A DNA stretch of 64,000 bases, taken from Flavobacteriales bacterium (GTDB lineage Bacteria; Bacteroidota; Bacteroidia; Flavobacteriales_F; PHOS-HE28). Shown here one piece after another: positions 17,611 through 25,440 of this stretch. The DNA lies in NCBI GenBank assembly GCA_016719225.1, contig JADKAN010000001.1:620001-684000 (forward strand), given 5' to 3'. Within the stretch, counting starts at the first letter, position 1, and each line of letters begins with the position of its first letter. The notes beneath the pieces are model-generated. The model was not told the DNA's origin. It made no database searches and worked only from the letters and a program-made list of their open reading frames with translations. The position numbers and the translations under genes were made by a program.

Positions 17611-18806
17611 GCCGCGATGATGCTTGTGTAGAACGCCACCAGGTCGTTGATGGCTTTTGCAGTGGAATGCCGTTCTGCGACCAGGAAACGGGCATTGTTA
17701 CCTATCCGTGCCGCGGTCCCAGGCTCCTCCAGCAAGCGGACCATCTGCTCGGCGAATTCAGCTGCCGTGTCCGCCAGCAGGATGTCCCGACCTGCAGTGT
17801 ATGCAATGCCTTCCGCACCCACCGTGGTGGATACCACGCACTTGCCCATGGCCATGCCTTCAATGATCTTTACCCGCATGCCGCCCGCGCTGAACAAGGG
17901 CACTACCATGACGTGCCGTTCGGCGATGTAGCGGTTCGCATCAGCAACGCGACCCACGACCTTGGTGCCCGGCAATCGCGCCCGGATCATGTCCTTCGGC
18001 ATGCCGTTGCCCGCCAAGTGAAGCTTTGCGGTAGGATGGACCTTCAACACCCGGGGCCATACCGCGCGAAGCAACCAACGGACACCTTCCTCGTTGGGCA
18101 ACCAATCCATGCTGCCCAAGTGGAAGAACACCAACGGTCCATCCGCTTGAGGTGTAACGTAGTCTTCGAGATCCAGTGAGAAAGGCACCGTAGTGATCGG
18201 GGTGCTTCCATGGTGTGCGGCCATTTGCCCGGCATCAGCCCTCGTTATAGCCACCACGCCATCCAATTGGGAAAGCACTTTTTTCTCGTAAGTGCGCAGC
18301 TGCCTGGCCAAGAACTTGCGGTACGGCTTTTTCAACAGGTTCCTTTCACCTTTTGCGATGCGTTCCTGCACCATGTGCTCCAAGTTGTGCGAACGCAGTA
18401 CGATCCGGGCTTTGGAATAACGACGCAGGGTGGGGATGTACGGCGTCATGAACAGGCTTTCCAAATGGATCACATCGAAGGACTCCTGCGAAAGCAACTG
18501 GATCAACCGGATGTCCATGTCCGGCGAAAAGAACCGGCTGATGTTGTAATTATCCGCCGTTACCAGGTCGGTGAACGCGTCAACAATATTCAGGGATGTA
18601 TCCACGAACACGCCTTCGATACGTGTGGCATCACGGAATTCCTGCGGTACAGAACCGACTTTCAGCGGATGTTTCTTCGTGCTGAGGCACAACACTTTCA
18701 CTTCGTGCCCTGCATGCAGCAACCCGCGGGTGATGTTGTACATCGCCTTGGATCCTCCGTCTATCGGCGGATAAGGTGGCTTATTGCACAGCTGAAGGAT
18801 GCGCAT
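17607..18806 (-). CDS. Glycosyltransferase family 1/4 protein
   Basis: A 399-residue GT-B glycosyltransferase: MRILQLCNKPPYPPIDGGSK at the N-terminus, RSHNLEHMVQERIAKGE near residue 130, and the GT1 domain with HLGSMDWLPNEEGVRWL near residue 230 and GMRVKIIEGMAMGKCVVST near residue 305, where the E-x7-E-like nucleotide-sugar site is expected. I chose the ATG at 18806; the longer frame has no conserved sequence and overlaps the permease gene heavily. It overlaps the end of the LptF/G gene by 26 bases and its downstream partner by 4. Confidence 0.87.
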   Translation of the reverse strand: MRILQLCNKPPYPPIDGGSKAMYNITRGLLHAGHEVKVLCLSTKKHPLKVGSVPQEFRDATRIEGVFVDTSLNIVDAFTDLVTADNYNISRFFSPDMDIRLIQLLSQESFDVIHLESLFMTPYIPTLRRYSKARIVLRSHNLEHMVQERIAKGERNLLKKPYRKFLARQLRTYEKKVLSQLDGVVAITRADAGQMAAHHGSTPITTVPFSLDLEDYVTPQADGPLVFFHLGSMDWLPNEEGVRWLLRAVWPRVLKVHPTAKLHLAGNGMPKDMIRARLPGTKVVGRVADANRYIAERHVMVVPLFSAGGMRVKIIEGMAMGKCVVSTTVGAEGIAYTAGRDILLADTAAEFAEQMVRLLEEPGTAARIGNNARFLVAERHSTAKAINDLVAFYTSIIAA

Positions 18807-20214
18807 TGCGGGCGAAGATGGCACGGAAACGCGACCAGGCGCGGGCATAAGCATCCCGGTCGAAGAGGGGGCTGTCCGTGGCCGCTTTCCAAGTGAGGAA
18901 AATTCCAACGGGCAGCAGGACGAGGGTGCTGATCCACATACCGGGCCATGCGGGCAAGGAGCCCGACTTTACCATTTGCTCCGTGGAATAACTCAGTATG
19001 TGGAACACGAGAAAGAAGATGATGGCGATGACGGCAGGCAGGCCCATACCACCCTTGCGTACGATGGCCCCGAGTGGTGCACCGATAAAGAAGAACACCA
19101 CGCAAGCGAATGCCAGCATGGGCTTGCGGTGCCATTCGACCTCGAACTTGGCGATCTGTTCCTTTCGGTCCTCGCGCTCCTGCTTTATGCGGTCCAGTGC
19201 GGCCATGGCGTTCCGTGCCAGATCCGCAGCACGAGGCCGCACATCCGCGGCACCTTCAACAGGCATCACGATGGCCCGCCGTGAAACGTCCACGTATTCC
19301 GGCCGATCCGTTTTCCGCAGTGGAGCCAAGGTGTTGCGCATGCCCATGTCCTGATCTGCCATGCGGTGCGTCATCTGTGTCCGTAAACTGTCCTCCGCAT
19401 AACCCAGTTGGCCAAGCGTGAGCATTTTGTAGTGGTCCTTGAAAAGGTCCTCATTCGTGCGCTTCATCTCCAAGCCGCTCAAGTCGATACGGACTTCCTC
19501 TTGCTGGAAACGTCCGCGTAACAGGGGATAGTTGCCGCCTGAGCGCGGACCACTGCTTTGTTCGTCGTAGATCCGTCCATCCTCCAGCGTTAGGACCAAG
19601 TAGTGACCGTCCGTGCTGCGCCGCATCTGGCCTTTCGCTGCGCGTACCACTGTGCGGTTGGCTTGGAAGGGCTTGCGGTGGTCGTAAATGAGCACGTCGC
19701 TCAGCTCACCTGTCTGGTCGTCCTTATCGCCAACGCGAATGCTGAATCCGTCCAAACCGCCGAAGAATACGCCCGGCCGTAGGTTCAATGCAGGTTTGGC
19801 CCGCGTTACGTCCCACAACAGGCTTTGGAACTTCAGGTTCGCTATGGGCAAAAGGTTGTTGCTGAAATAAAAGGAGAATGCCGCAGTGGCGAAGGCGAAG
19901 ACGATCAAGGGTGAAAGGATCCTGAACAGTCCTAGCCCTGCGGAACGCATCGGGGTTAGTTCGCTCCGTTCACCAAGCCCGCCCATCGTCATGATGGAAC
20001 TGAGCAGCACAGCCAACGGCAATACCGCCGGTACGAACGCCGAAGTAGCGAAGGCGATCAGTTTAGTGAGTACGTCCCAAGGCAGCCCTTTACCCATCAG
20101 GTCGTCCACCCATTTCCACAGCCATTGCATGCTGAAAAGGAAGAGTACGATGATGAAGGTGATGAAAAGCGGACCCCAGTAAGCCCCGATCATCATGCGA
20201 TGCAGCCGCTTCAT
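18781..20214 (-). CDS. LptF/LptG-family permease (YjgP/YjgQ)
   Basis: A 477-residue inner-membrane protein with three N-terminal transmembrane segments (YWGPLFITFIIVLFLFSMQW; FVPAVLPLAVLLSSIMTMGG; the third near residue 115), a large periplasmic domain (residues 140-370) and three C-terminal segments (LAFACVVFFFIGAPLGAIVR and following). This is the layout of LptF and LptG, which move lipopolysaccharide from the inner membrane to the Lpt bridge with LptB. I chose the ATG at 20214 (MKRLHRMM). Its place beside two glycosyltransferases suits an envelope glycolipid role. Bacteroidetes usually encode a second permease elsewhere. Confidence 0.9.
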   Translation of the reverse strand: MKRLHRMMIGAYWGPLFITFIIVLFLFSMQWLWKWVDDLMGKGLPWDVLTKLIAFATSAFVPAVLPLAVLLSSIMTMGGLGERSELTPMRSAGLGLFRILSPLIVFAFATAAFSFYFSNNLLPIANLKFQSLLWDVTRAKPALNLRPGVFFGGLDGFSIRVGDKDDQTGELSDVLIYDHRKPFQANRTVVRAAKGQMRRSTDGHYLVLTLEDGRIYDEQSSGPRSGGNYPLLRGRFQQEEVRIDLSGLEMKRTNEDLFKDHYKMLTLGQLGYAEDSLRTQMTHRMADQDMGMRNTLAPLRKTDRPEYVDVSRRAIVMPVEGAADVRPRAADLARNAMAALDRIKQEREDRKEQIAKFEVEWHRKPMLAFACVVFFFIGAPLGAIVRKGGMGLPAVIAIIFFLVFHILSYSTEQMVKSGSLPAWPGMWISTLVLLPVGIFLTWKAATDSPLFDRDAYARAWSRFRAIFARNAHPSAVQ

Positions 20215-20248
20215 CTGCCTACACTGGAAAAGGGTGGAGTAATGAACC

Positions 20249-21148
20249 TCAAGCGCCGAGTACGCGTGCCAGCGTTTGGATCTGCGACTGCCACAAAGCT
20301 TTGGATTCTTCAACGTCCTGCGGCCAAGCATGCGCCGTCACGACCAAGCACGTTTCGTTGGTCATGCCATCCACCCGGATGCGTAGCTCGAAATAGGAGT
20401 TCGGGTCCTCCTCTTCCTCTTCTTCCCAGCGGAAACGCATCAGTTCATGGTATTTGTTGGCCAAGCAGATCGCCGTTTCCTGTTCCGCCCCCCATTTGAA
20501 CACATACCTCGTTTCATGAACGTCCACGTCGTCGCAGAACCATTCGCTGAAACCGCTTGGTGTGCTGATAAGGTCGAATAGCGAGGCTGGCGTAGCGTTC
20601 AGGTAGAATTCCAGCTGATAGCGATCCTTTTTCGCCTTTTTCAGCGTAGGGCGTACAACGGAGGTACTGGCCTGCGCTTTAGGCTGTGCAGGGCTTTCGA
20701 TTTTTTTGGCCGCAGGGGCGGATCGCTTTGCGGCAGTATTTTTCGGCGCAACGGGTATGGTGGAAGTTTTTGCCGGTGCCGACTTCTTCACAGCCACTGC
20801 TTTCGGAACCGTCTTTTGGACAGCTTTTTTGGCCGTCGGTTGCTTTTTGGATGTGGCTTTAACCGCTGCCTTGGTGTTGGATTTCTTCAGCACTGCCTTT
20901 TTTACCGCTGATCCTTTTGCAACAGGCTTTCCTTTCGCTACCACTTTTTTCCCCAGAGATGCTTTGGATGGGGCTTTTTTACCTGTTACCGACTTCTTAG
21001 TAGGAGGACTTTTTTTCGCGACCGCATTCGTGCGTGCTGCGGAATTGCCCTTGCCGGCCTTCACCTTTTCCGTGCCCTTGGCCTTAAGGGGCTTGTCGGG
21101 CGCGGCTTTACGGGTGGTGTCGGTGTTTTTGATGGGTTTCTTCGCCAT
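20249..21148 (-). CDS. START-like domain protein with a long histone-H1-like lysine/alanine-rich N-terminus
   Basis: Residues 170-299 are a Bacteroidetes START-like (SRPBCC fold) domain: YQLEFYLNATPASLFDLIST, GFSEWFCDDVDVH, an acidic WEEEEEEDPNSYFELRIRVD stretch and a C-terminal LWQSQIQTLARVLGA. Homologues I know of are about 130 residues long and consist of this domain alone. Here roughly 168 residues precede it, made almost wholly of lysine, alanine, proline, threonine and valine (KKAVLKKSNTKAAVKATSKK and similar), like eukaryotic H1 tails. I start it at the ATG at 21148 (MAKKPIKN). It is probably the first gene of the operon down to ribBA, 34 bases before the permease gene. Confidence 0.85.
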   Translation of the reverse strand: MAKKPIKNTDTTRKAAPDKPLKAKGTEKVKAGKGNSAARTNAVAKKSPPTKKSVTGKKAPSKASLGKKVVAKGKPVAKGSAVKKAVLKKSNTKAAVKATSKKQPTAKKAVQKTVPKAVAVKKSAPAKTSTIPVAPKNTAAKRSAPAAKKIESPAQPKAQASTSVVRPTLKKAKKDRYQLEFYLNATPASLFDLISTPSGFSEWFCDDVDVHETRYVFKWGAEQETAICLANKYHELMRFRWEEEEEEDPNSYFELRIRVDGMTNETCLVVTAHAWPQDVEESKALWQSQIQTLARVLGA

Positions 21149-21271
21149 GGGGTTCTTGGGCAAGTGTGGTGCGCGGAAAGGTAAGCTGATCGGACCGTTG
21201 TGCAACACAAGCATCCGCGTCTTCTTTGCGGCCCGTGTTGCATATTCCATGCCGTGGTCGACGTGGCTTGT

Positions 21272-21279
21272 TATATTCG
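21272..21279 (+). promoter_or_regulatory. -7 promoter element (TATATTCG) of tRNA-Met
   Basis: TATATTCG resembles TAnnTTTG with one mismatch and ends 11 bases before the mature tRNA 5' end, a normal distance for a tRNA promoter. Confidence 0.45.
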
Positions 21280-21290
21280 CGGCCCGAAAC

Positions 21291-21364
21291 GGCGCGGTAG
21301 CTCAGCTGGTTAGAGCGCGTGATTCATAATCACGAGGTCGAGTGTTCAAGTCACTCTCGCGCTA
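21291..21364 (+). tRNA. tRNA-Met (CAT anticodon)
   Basis: The 74-base cloverleaf is complete. The acceptor stem ggcgcgg pairs with tcgcgct (two wobbles at the ends). The D arm is gctc-agctggtta-gagc, the anticodon stem cgtga/tcacg encloses the loop ttcataa (anticodon CAT), and the T arm gagtg-ttcaagt-cactc has a T loop with the conserved TTC. The D-arm and anticodon-arm sequence is that of elongator tRNA-Met in Bacteroidetes, although a lysidine-modified isoleucine tRNA also has CAT. CCA is not encoded. Confidence 0.93.
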
Positions 21365-21371
21365 CACATAC

Positions 21372-21411
21372 AGTAGCAAGCCCCTCAGCGAAAGCTGGGG
21401 GGCTTGCTACT
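21372..21411 (+). terminator. Strong hairpin downstream of tRNA-Met
   Basis: A 13-base perfect stem (agtagcaagcccc with its complement) is extended by a cagc-gaaa-gctg tetraloop arm, seven bases after the tRNA. No T run follows, so it may mark the 3' end for processing and need not be a classic intrinsic terminator. Confidence 0.65.
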
Positions 21412-21490
21412 TGGCGCACTCCCAGTTCAAGGGTGTTTCCAAAGGCCTTCTCGCGCACACGTGCGTGCGTGCACCTGTATCTTTCCCCCC

Positions 21491-22099
21491 ATGTCCATCA
21501 CCCTGATCATTGTGGCCTTAACGGCCTTGGTCTCTTTCGCCGCACTGAACAATCCGGAACTGTTCTCCAAATTGCTGTTCCAACCGTTCGTAATGCACGA
21601 CCGGAATAGCTGGTACCGCTTCCTTTCGCATGGTTTTGTCCATGGAAGCTTCATGCACCTCGCCGTCAATATGTATGTGTTGTGGATGTTCGGCACCGCG
21701 GTGGAGGATGCTTACGCCTTGAATACGGGAATGCCACATGAAGCATACATCCTGCTTTATCTAGGGGGGATCGTCCTTAGCTCACTTCCCGGATACTTCA
21801 AGCACCGCCACGATCCGGAGTACCGCGCCGTTGGTGCGTCCGGTGCTACTTCGGCTGTTGTGTTCTCTTTCATTCTGCTGCATCCGGATACCAAGCTCAT
21901 GCTAATTTTCCTACCTATCCCCATGGCAGCCTGGATCTTCGGCGGTCTGTACCTGGCCTACGAGTGGTACATGAGCAAGCGTAGTAGTGACGGAATTGCA
22001 CACGATGCTCACTATTTCGGTGCACTTTTCGGTATCGCATTCACCGCGATCATCATTCCCGGCGCCGTGGGAGGGTTCATCAATGCAGTAGGCCTTTAA
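21491..22099 (+). CDS. Rhomboid-family intramembrane serine protease
   Basis: A 202-residue membrane protein with six or so hydrophobic segments. The rhomboid active site is intact: GASGATS near residue 115 gives the catalytic serine in GxSG, and the histidine in DAHYFGALFG near residue 173 is its partner. HLAVNMYVLWMFG near residue 56 supplies the oxyanion-stabilising histidine and asparagine. It cleaves transmembrane substrates that cannot be named from sequence. I chose the ATG at 21491 (MSITLIIV); the longer frame reads from unconserved sequence. Four bases separate it from the phosphatase gene. Confidence 0.9.
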   Translation: MSITLIIVALTALVSFAALNNPELFSKLLFQPFVMHDRNSWYRFLSHGFVHGSFMHLAVNMYVLWMFGTAVEDAYALNTGMPHEAYILLYLGGIVLSSLPGYFKHRHDPEYRAVGASGATSAVVFSFILLHPDTKLMLIFLPIPMAAWIFGGLYLAYEWYMSKRSSDGIAHDAHYFGALFGIAFTAIIIPGAVGGFINAVGL

Positions 22100-22103
22100 G
22101 GAC

Positions 22104-22595
22104 ATGGCACAGGGCGCCTTGTTCTTGGACCGTGACGGGGTTGTGAACCGCGAACGCGGGGCACATACGTGGCGCGTGGAGGACTTTGAAGTGCTCCCGC
22201 AAGTGGCGGATACCGTAAAGGCTGCACATGCTGCGGGATTGCTCACCATCATCATCACCAACCAAAGTGGTATTGCGCTGGGACTCTACAGCCATGCTGA
22301 TGTTGCCAACGTGCATGCCTACCTTCACCGGCATCTCGCCCAGCAGGGCGCAGTCCTGGATGCCGTGTATTATTGTCCGCACCACCCCGATCATGGCCGT
22401 TGCCTATGCCGCAAGCCGGGCAGCCTGCTTTTCGAACGGGCTATTGCCCGATCCGACATCGATCCCGCCCGTTCGGTGATGGTGGGTGACCGGCAGCGTG
22501 ACATTGATGCGGCGGCTGGAGCTGGCGTTCGTGGCATCCTGGTCCAAGCCAATGCACCCTTGCTCGAAACACTGAAAAACGAAGCGATCTTCTGA
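22104..22595 (+). CDS. HAD-IIIA phosphatase, GmhB-like (D-glycero-D-manno-heptose bisphosphate phosphatase family)
   Basis: This 163-residue HAD hydrolase has the nucleophile motif FLDRDGVVN (residues 7-15), IITNQSGIALG near residue 49 and the C-terminal VGDRQRDIDAA near residue 130. The zinc-binding loop CPHHPDHGRCLCRKP near residue 92 is specific to the GmhB/histidinol-phosphatase branch. GmhB dephosphorylates heptose 1,7-bisphosphate for LPS core heptose, and related enzymes act on histidinol phosphate or other substrates. No other heptose genes are here, so the substrate is uncertain. It overlaps the next gene by one base (TGATG). Confidence 0.9.
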   Translation: MAQGALFLDRDGVVNRERGAHTWRVEDFEVLPQVADTVKAAHAAGLLTIIITNQSGIALGLYSHADVANVHAYLHRHLAQQGAVLDAVYYCPHHPDHGRCLCRKPGSLLFERAIARSDIDPARSVMVGDRQRDIDAAAGAGVRGILVQANAPLLETLKNEAIF

Positions 22596-23443
22596 TGGCC
22601 GTATATGTGGACCTCAACGGTAATTTGTATCCGGCGGACAAGCCCGTGATGGGGCTTGATAACCGCGCCTTTCATTACGGCGATGGCGTGTTCGAAACCA
22701 TGCGTATGGTGCGTGGGCGTACCTGCTTTTTGGAAGCCCACTGGGCCAGGCTGATCGAAGGGTTGAAAGTGCTGCGCATCGAAATGCCCCGCGGGCTGGA
22801 CCAGGAGAAGCTCAAGGCCCGGTTGCTCGATCTTTCCGAACGCAACGGTATGCCCAACGCACGTTGCAGGCTTACCGTGTTCCGCGATTCACCCGGCTAC
22901 TTCCGGCCTCAGCGCAACGACGGCGCCTACACCATCGAGATGACCGCCGTGGACCGCGATGCCTACATACTCAACGAGCGTGGGTTCACAGTGGATCTTT
23001 ATCCCTTGATGCGCAAGCCCGTGAACATGCTGGCCGTTCATAAAACGCTCGACTCGCAGCTATACATCATGGCCAGTTTATGGGCCATCGATCAACACTT
23101 GGATGATTGCTTGCTGCAGAACGATCGAGGCAACATCATTGAAAGCAGCTCCGGGAATATTTTCATCGTGAGCAACGGCGTCCTGTACACCCCTTCGTTG
23201 GAGGATGGCTGCTTAGGCGGGATCATGCGCATGCAGGTCATCAACATCGCGTTGGAGAACGGTATCAAAGTGTACGAGTGTTCGTTGAATCCGCAGAATC
23301 TACTGGCTGCGGACGAACTCTTCTTTACCAATGCAGCTTTGGGTGTGCAATGGGTGGGAGCGTACCGCACAAAGCGCTATGCTCACCGCATGGCACTGGC
23401 CATTGAGGACCTGTTGGTGAAAAAAGTGCTTTCACCCATTTGA
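22595..23443 (+). CDS. Class IV aminotransferase (branched-chain aminotransferase / aminodeoxychorismate lyase family)
   Basis: A PLP fold-type IV enzyme of 282 residues. DNRAFHYGDGVFETMRMV near residue 23 is the N-terminal signature, AVHKTLDSQLYIMAS near residue 145 carries the PLP lysine, and NIIESSSGNIFIVS near residue 177 the C-terminal one. It is much shorter than the ilvE product in this window and closer in size to D-amino acid aminotransferase or 4-amino-4-deoxychorismate lyase. The true substrate cannot be read from sequence. Translational overlap with the GmhB-like gene suggests co-expression, together with the rhomboid gene. Confidence 0.85.
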   Translation: MAVYVDLNGNLYPADKPVMGLDNRAFHYGDGVFETMRMVRGRTCFLEAHWARLIEGLKVLRIEMPRGLDQEKLKARLLDLSERNGMPNARCRLTVFRDSPGYFRPQRNDGAYTIEMTAVDRDAYILNERGFTVDLYPLMRKPVNMLAVHKTLDSQLYIMASLWAIDQHLDDCLLQNDRGNIIESSSGNIFIVSNGVLYTPSLEDGCLGGIMRMQVINIALENGIKVYECSLNPQNLLAADELFFTNAALGVQWVGAYRTKRYAHRMALAIEDLLVKKVLSPI

Positions 23444-23523
23444 TCCCTGAGGGCTGCTGAGGTAGGTGAATTGCGTCGTGCTGTCTTTTCAACCGGGCAC
23501 ATGCGATGTTCAAGGTCTACACT

Positions 23524-24111
23524 TCAGTTCAACGATGGGTCTTCGGGGAAGTTGGCCAACGGCGAAAACTCCGGGCCCATGCCGCGAAGTATGCTCTTCC
23601 AAAGCTCCGTTTCGCGCATGCCCATGATGGTCTTGCGATCTGCGGGGTGCACCAACCAGGAGCGACGATCCATTTCGGAGTTCAGCTGTCCGGCATCCCA
23701 ACCACTATAGCCCACGAAGAAGCGTACGTGTTTCGCCAACTTTGGATCCTCCGTCAGGACCGCCCGCAATTGACCGATGTCGCCGCCCATCCGCACTTCG
23801 TCCACCACTTCAACGCTGCCTTCAATGCGCGGGCCCAAAGTGTGTAAGTAGAACAAGCTGCTGCTTTCGACAGGGCCACCGATGCCCACACGCGAACCGA
23901 TGTGCGGCATGTCCTTCAACAGGTCGTCAACTTTCATATCGATACGCCGGTTCAGCACAAAGCCGAATGATCCCTCCTCATCGTGCGCACATAATAGGAC
24001 CACGGATCTGCGGAAGTAGGGGTCCGAAAGGAATGGGCCGCCGACCAGCAACGTTCCGCGCGCAGGAGGCAAGGGGTTGTCCGGGTCCAGTTCCAGCGGG
24101 TCGTTCGGCAT
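23524..24111 (-). CDS. YqgE/AlgH family protein
   Basis: A 195-residue cytoplasmic protein with the YqgE signature: RGTLLVGGPFLSDPYFRRSV near residue 17, GSFGFVLNRRID near residue 48 and the WLVHPAD/W-rich GWDAGQLNSEM region near residue 140. The function is unknown in general; AlgH in Pseudomonas was first linked to alginate regulation. Homologues of 180-190 residues match its length. It is convergent with the class IV aminotransferase and divergent from pdxH. Confidence 0.93.
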   Translation of the reverse strand: MPNDPLELDPDNPLPPARGTLLVGGPFLSDPYFRRSVVLLCAHDEEGSFGFVLNRRIDMKVDDLLKDMPHIGSRVGIGGPVESSSLFYLHTLGPRIEGSVEVVDEVRMGGDIGQLRAVLTEDPKLAKHVRFFVGYSGWDAGQLNSEMDRRSWLVHPADRKTIMGMRETELWKSILRGMGPEFSPLANFPEDPSLN

Positions 24112-24154
24112 GAGGGCAATAAAATTATTGGAACACTAATTGTCGGTACGCGGA

Positions 24155-24162
24155 TACCTTCG
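24155..24162 (+). promoter_or_regulatory. -7 promoter element (TACCTTCG) of pdxH
   Basis: TACCTTCG matches the TAnnTTCG variant and lies 22 bases before the ATG at 24185. It argues against the earlier TTG at 24140 as the translation start, since that would put the promoter inside the gene. Confidence 0.4.
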
Positions 24163-24184
24163 CGGCAACAATCATGACGATCCC

Positions 24185-24829
24185 ATGCAAGGTGAGAAAA
24201 ATGTGGATACGCGTACCCAGTATGCGTTGGCGGAGTTGACGGAAAGTGCTGCGGGCATGGATCCCTTGGAGCTTTTCGGTCAATGGCTCGCCGAAGCGGA
24301 AAAGAGCGGATGCCCGGACCACAATGCCATGATCCTGGCCACCGTGGGCAGTGCGAGCATCAGCAGCCGCGTGGTACTCCTGCGTTCATTCAGCGACCTT
24401 GGGCTGATATTCCACACCAACTACAATAGCCGTAAGGCTTTGGACATTGAACGGGATCCCCGTGCGGCAGCCACGTTCTTTTGGCCCTCATTGCAACGCC
24501 AAGTGCGTTTCGAGGGTAAGGCCGAACGTACTACCGTGGAGGAAAGTGACAGCTACTTTTTGAGCCGGCCGCGTGAAAGCCGCATTGCCGCATGGAGCAG
24601 TGATCAAAGCAGGATCACTGAAGGCAGGGAGGCGATGGAAGAACGGTACGAGCGTTGGTCCGAACGTTTCGAAGGGAGGGAGGTGCCGCGCCCGGAACAT
24701 TGGGGAGGCATCATCCTGCACCCGGTGCGCATCGAGTTTTGGCAAGGCCGTAACAACCGTATGCATGATCGCTTGGCCTACGAACGTTTCGGTGATGGGT
24801 CCTGGGAACGGATGCGCCTACAACCGTAG
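24185..24829 (+). CDS. pdxH: Pyridoxamine 5'-phosphate oxidase
   Basis: PdxH oxidises pyridoxamine or pyridoxine 5'-phosphate to PLP using FMN and oxygen. The 214-residue protein has the FMN-binding motif SSRVVLLRSFSDLGLIFHTN near residue 62 and SRKALDIERDPRAAATFFWP near residue 85. Both conserved PLP-site stretches follow: RPRESRIAAWSSDQS near residue 125 and the C-terminal P-x-R motif HPVRIEFWQGRNNRMHDR near residue 178, which ends in RMRLQP. All binding residues appear present. A strong terminator lies about 100 bases downstream. Confidence 0.95.
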   Translation: MQGEKNVDTRTQYALAELTESAAGMDPLELFGQWLAEAEKSGCPDHNAMILATVGSASISSRVVLLRSFSDLGLIFHTNYNSRKALDIERDPRAAATFFWPSLQRQVRFEGKAERTTVEESDSYFLSRPRESRIAAWSSDQSRITEGREAMEERYERWSERFEGREVPRPEHWGGIILHPVRIEFWQGRNNRMHDRLAYERFGDGSWERMRLQP

Positions 24830-24931
24830 TGATCGAGCGACGGATCCTGGACCGCCTTTCGTCGGATGCGTCCCACTTCTTTTATCATGCTCGAATGAGC
24901 TTCGAAGATATCGTTAGGGACTGAACGCAGA

Positions 24932-24956
24932 AGACCCCCGAGTTCATCGGGGGTCT
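24932..24956 (+). terminator. Bidirectional hairpin terminator between pdxH and the THX-like gene
   Basis: A perfect 10-base stem (agacccccga and its complement) with a five-base loop sits between two convergent genes. Pyrimidine-rich sequence follows on the plus strand and a T-rich segment on the minus strand, so it may serve both. Confidence 0.7.
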
Positions 24957-24981
24957 TTGCTTCTGTAGCGTAAGCCGCTTA

Positions 24982-25197
24982 CTATTTCTTGGCGGCTGCC
25001 TTTTTCTTCGGTGCTGCCTTCTTGGCCGCTGCCTTCTTCTTCGGTGCTGCCTTCTTCACCGCTGCCTTCTTCTTCGGCGCTGCTTTCTTGGCGGCTGCTT
25101 TCTTAGCGGAAGCTACCGTGCGCTTGGCTGGACGTGACTTGCCTTTGCTGCCTACGGCACGCTTTCCCTTCTTTGTCTTGATATCACCTTTACCCAT
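24982..25197 (-). CDS. THX-like small ribosomal protein with a histone-H1-like repeat tail
   Basis: A 71-residue, extremely basic protein. The first 25 residues, MGKGDIKTKKGKR then GSKGKSRP, match the start of the 30S subunit protein THX (MGKGDxKTKRGKI...GSYGKxRP) found in Thermus and many Bacteroidetes. From residue 28 on it is only alanine, lysine and proline in an 11-residue repeat (AAPKKKAAAKK, three copies). THX homologues usually end after 25-45 residues. The tail could bind rRNA or DNA non-specifically. The alternative reading is a histone H1-like protein with chance similarity to THX. Confidence 0.75.
   Translation of the reverse strand: MGKGDIKTKKGKRAVGSKGKSRPAKRTVASAKKAAAKKAAPKKKAAVKKAAPKKKAAAKKAAPKKKAAAKK
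24985..25104 (-). repeat. Tandem repeat of 33 bp encoding an AAPKKKAAxKK tail
   Basis: The unit ttcttggccgctgcc-ttcttcttcggtgctgcc (33 bp as read on the plus strand) recurs with a few synonymous and conservative changes for about 3.6 copies. It encodes the 11-residue lysine/alanine repeat of the THX-like protein. Confidence 0.85.
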
Positions 25198-25440
25198 TTT
25201 CTGGAGTGTTTAGGATTTGATCCAAATCTATTTAGAGGCTATAACGCGCACCATGTGGGGATGGTTTCATTTCTCCACGCGAAGCTGTTGAGAACCGCTC
25301 CGCATTTCGCATGCGGAGCGGCGCAGCCAAGACAACGCCACGTCTTCAGCAATGAAGAATGGATCGTATTCGATCGTAAGCATTTTACGTTGTCATGATC
25401 AGGCGAACCTCTTGTCCAACGTGGATACAACGGGCCGCTT
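25198..25440. other. Intergenic region
   Basis: No gene is supported here. The only structured element is the palindrome at 25295-25321. Confidence 0.5.
25295..25321. other. Perfect 11-bp inverted repeat
   Basis: ccgctccgcat and its complement flank the five-base loop ttcgc, about 120 bases beyond the trmH stop. No T run follows on either strand. It may be a 3'-end hairpin of the trmH mRNA or a regulatory palindrome. Confidence 0.5.

Noticed and set aside
24140..24184. TTG at 24140 as the start of pdxH
   Set aside because: It would include the likely -7 promoter element, adds unconserved residues, and an ATG at 24185 gives the normal length.
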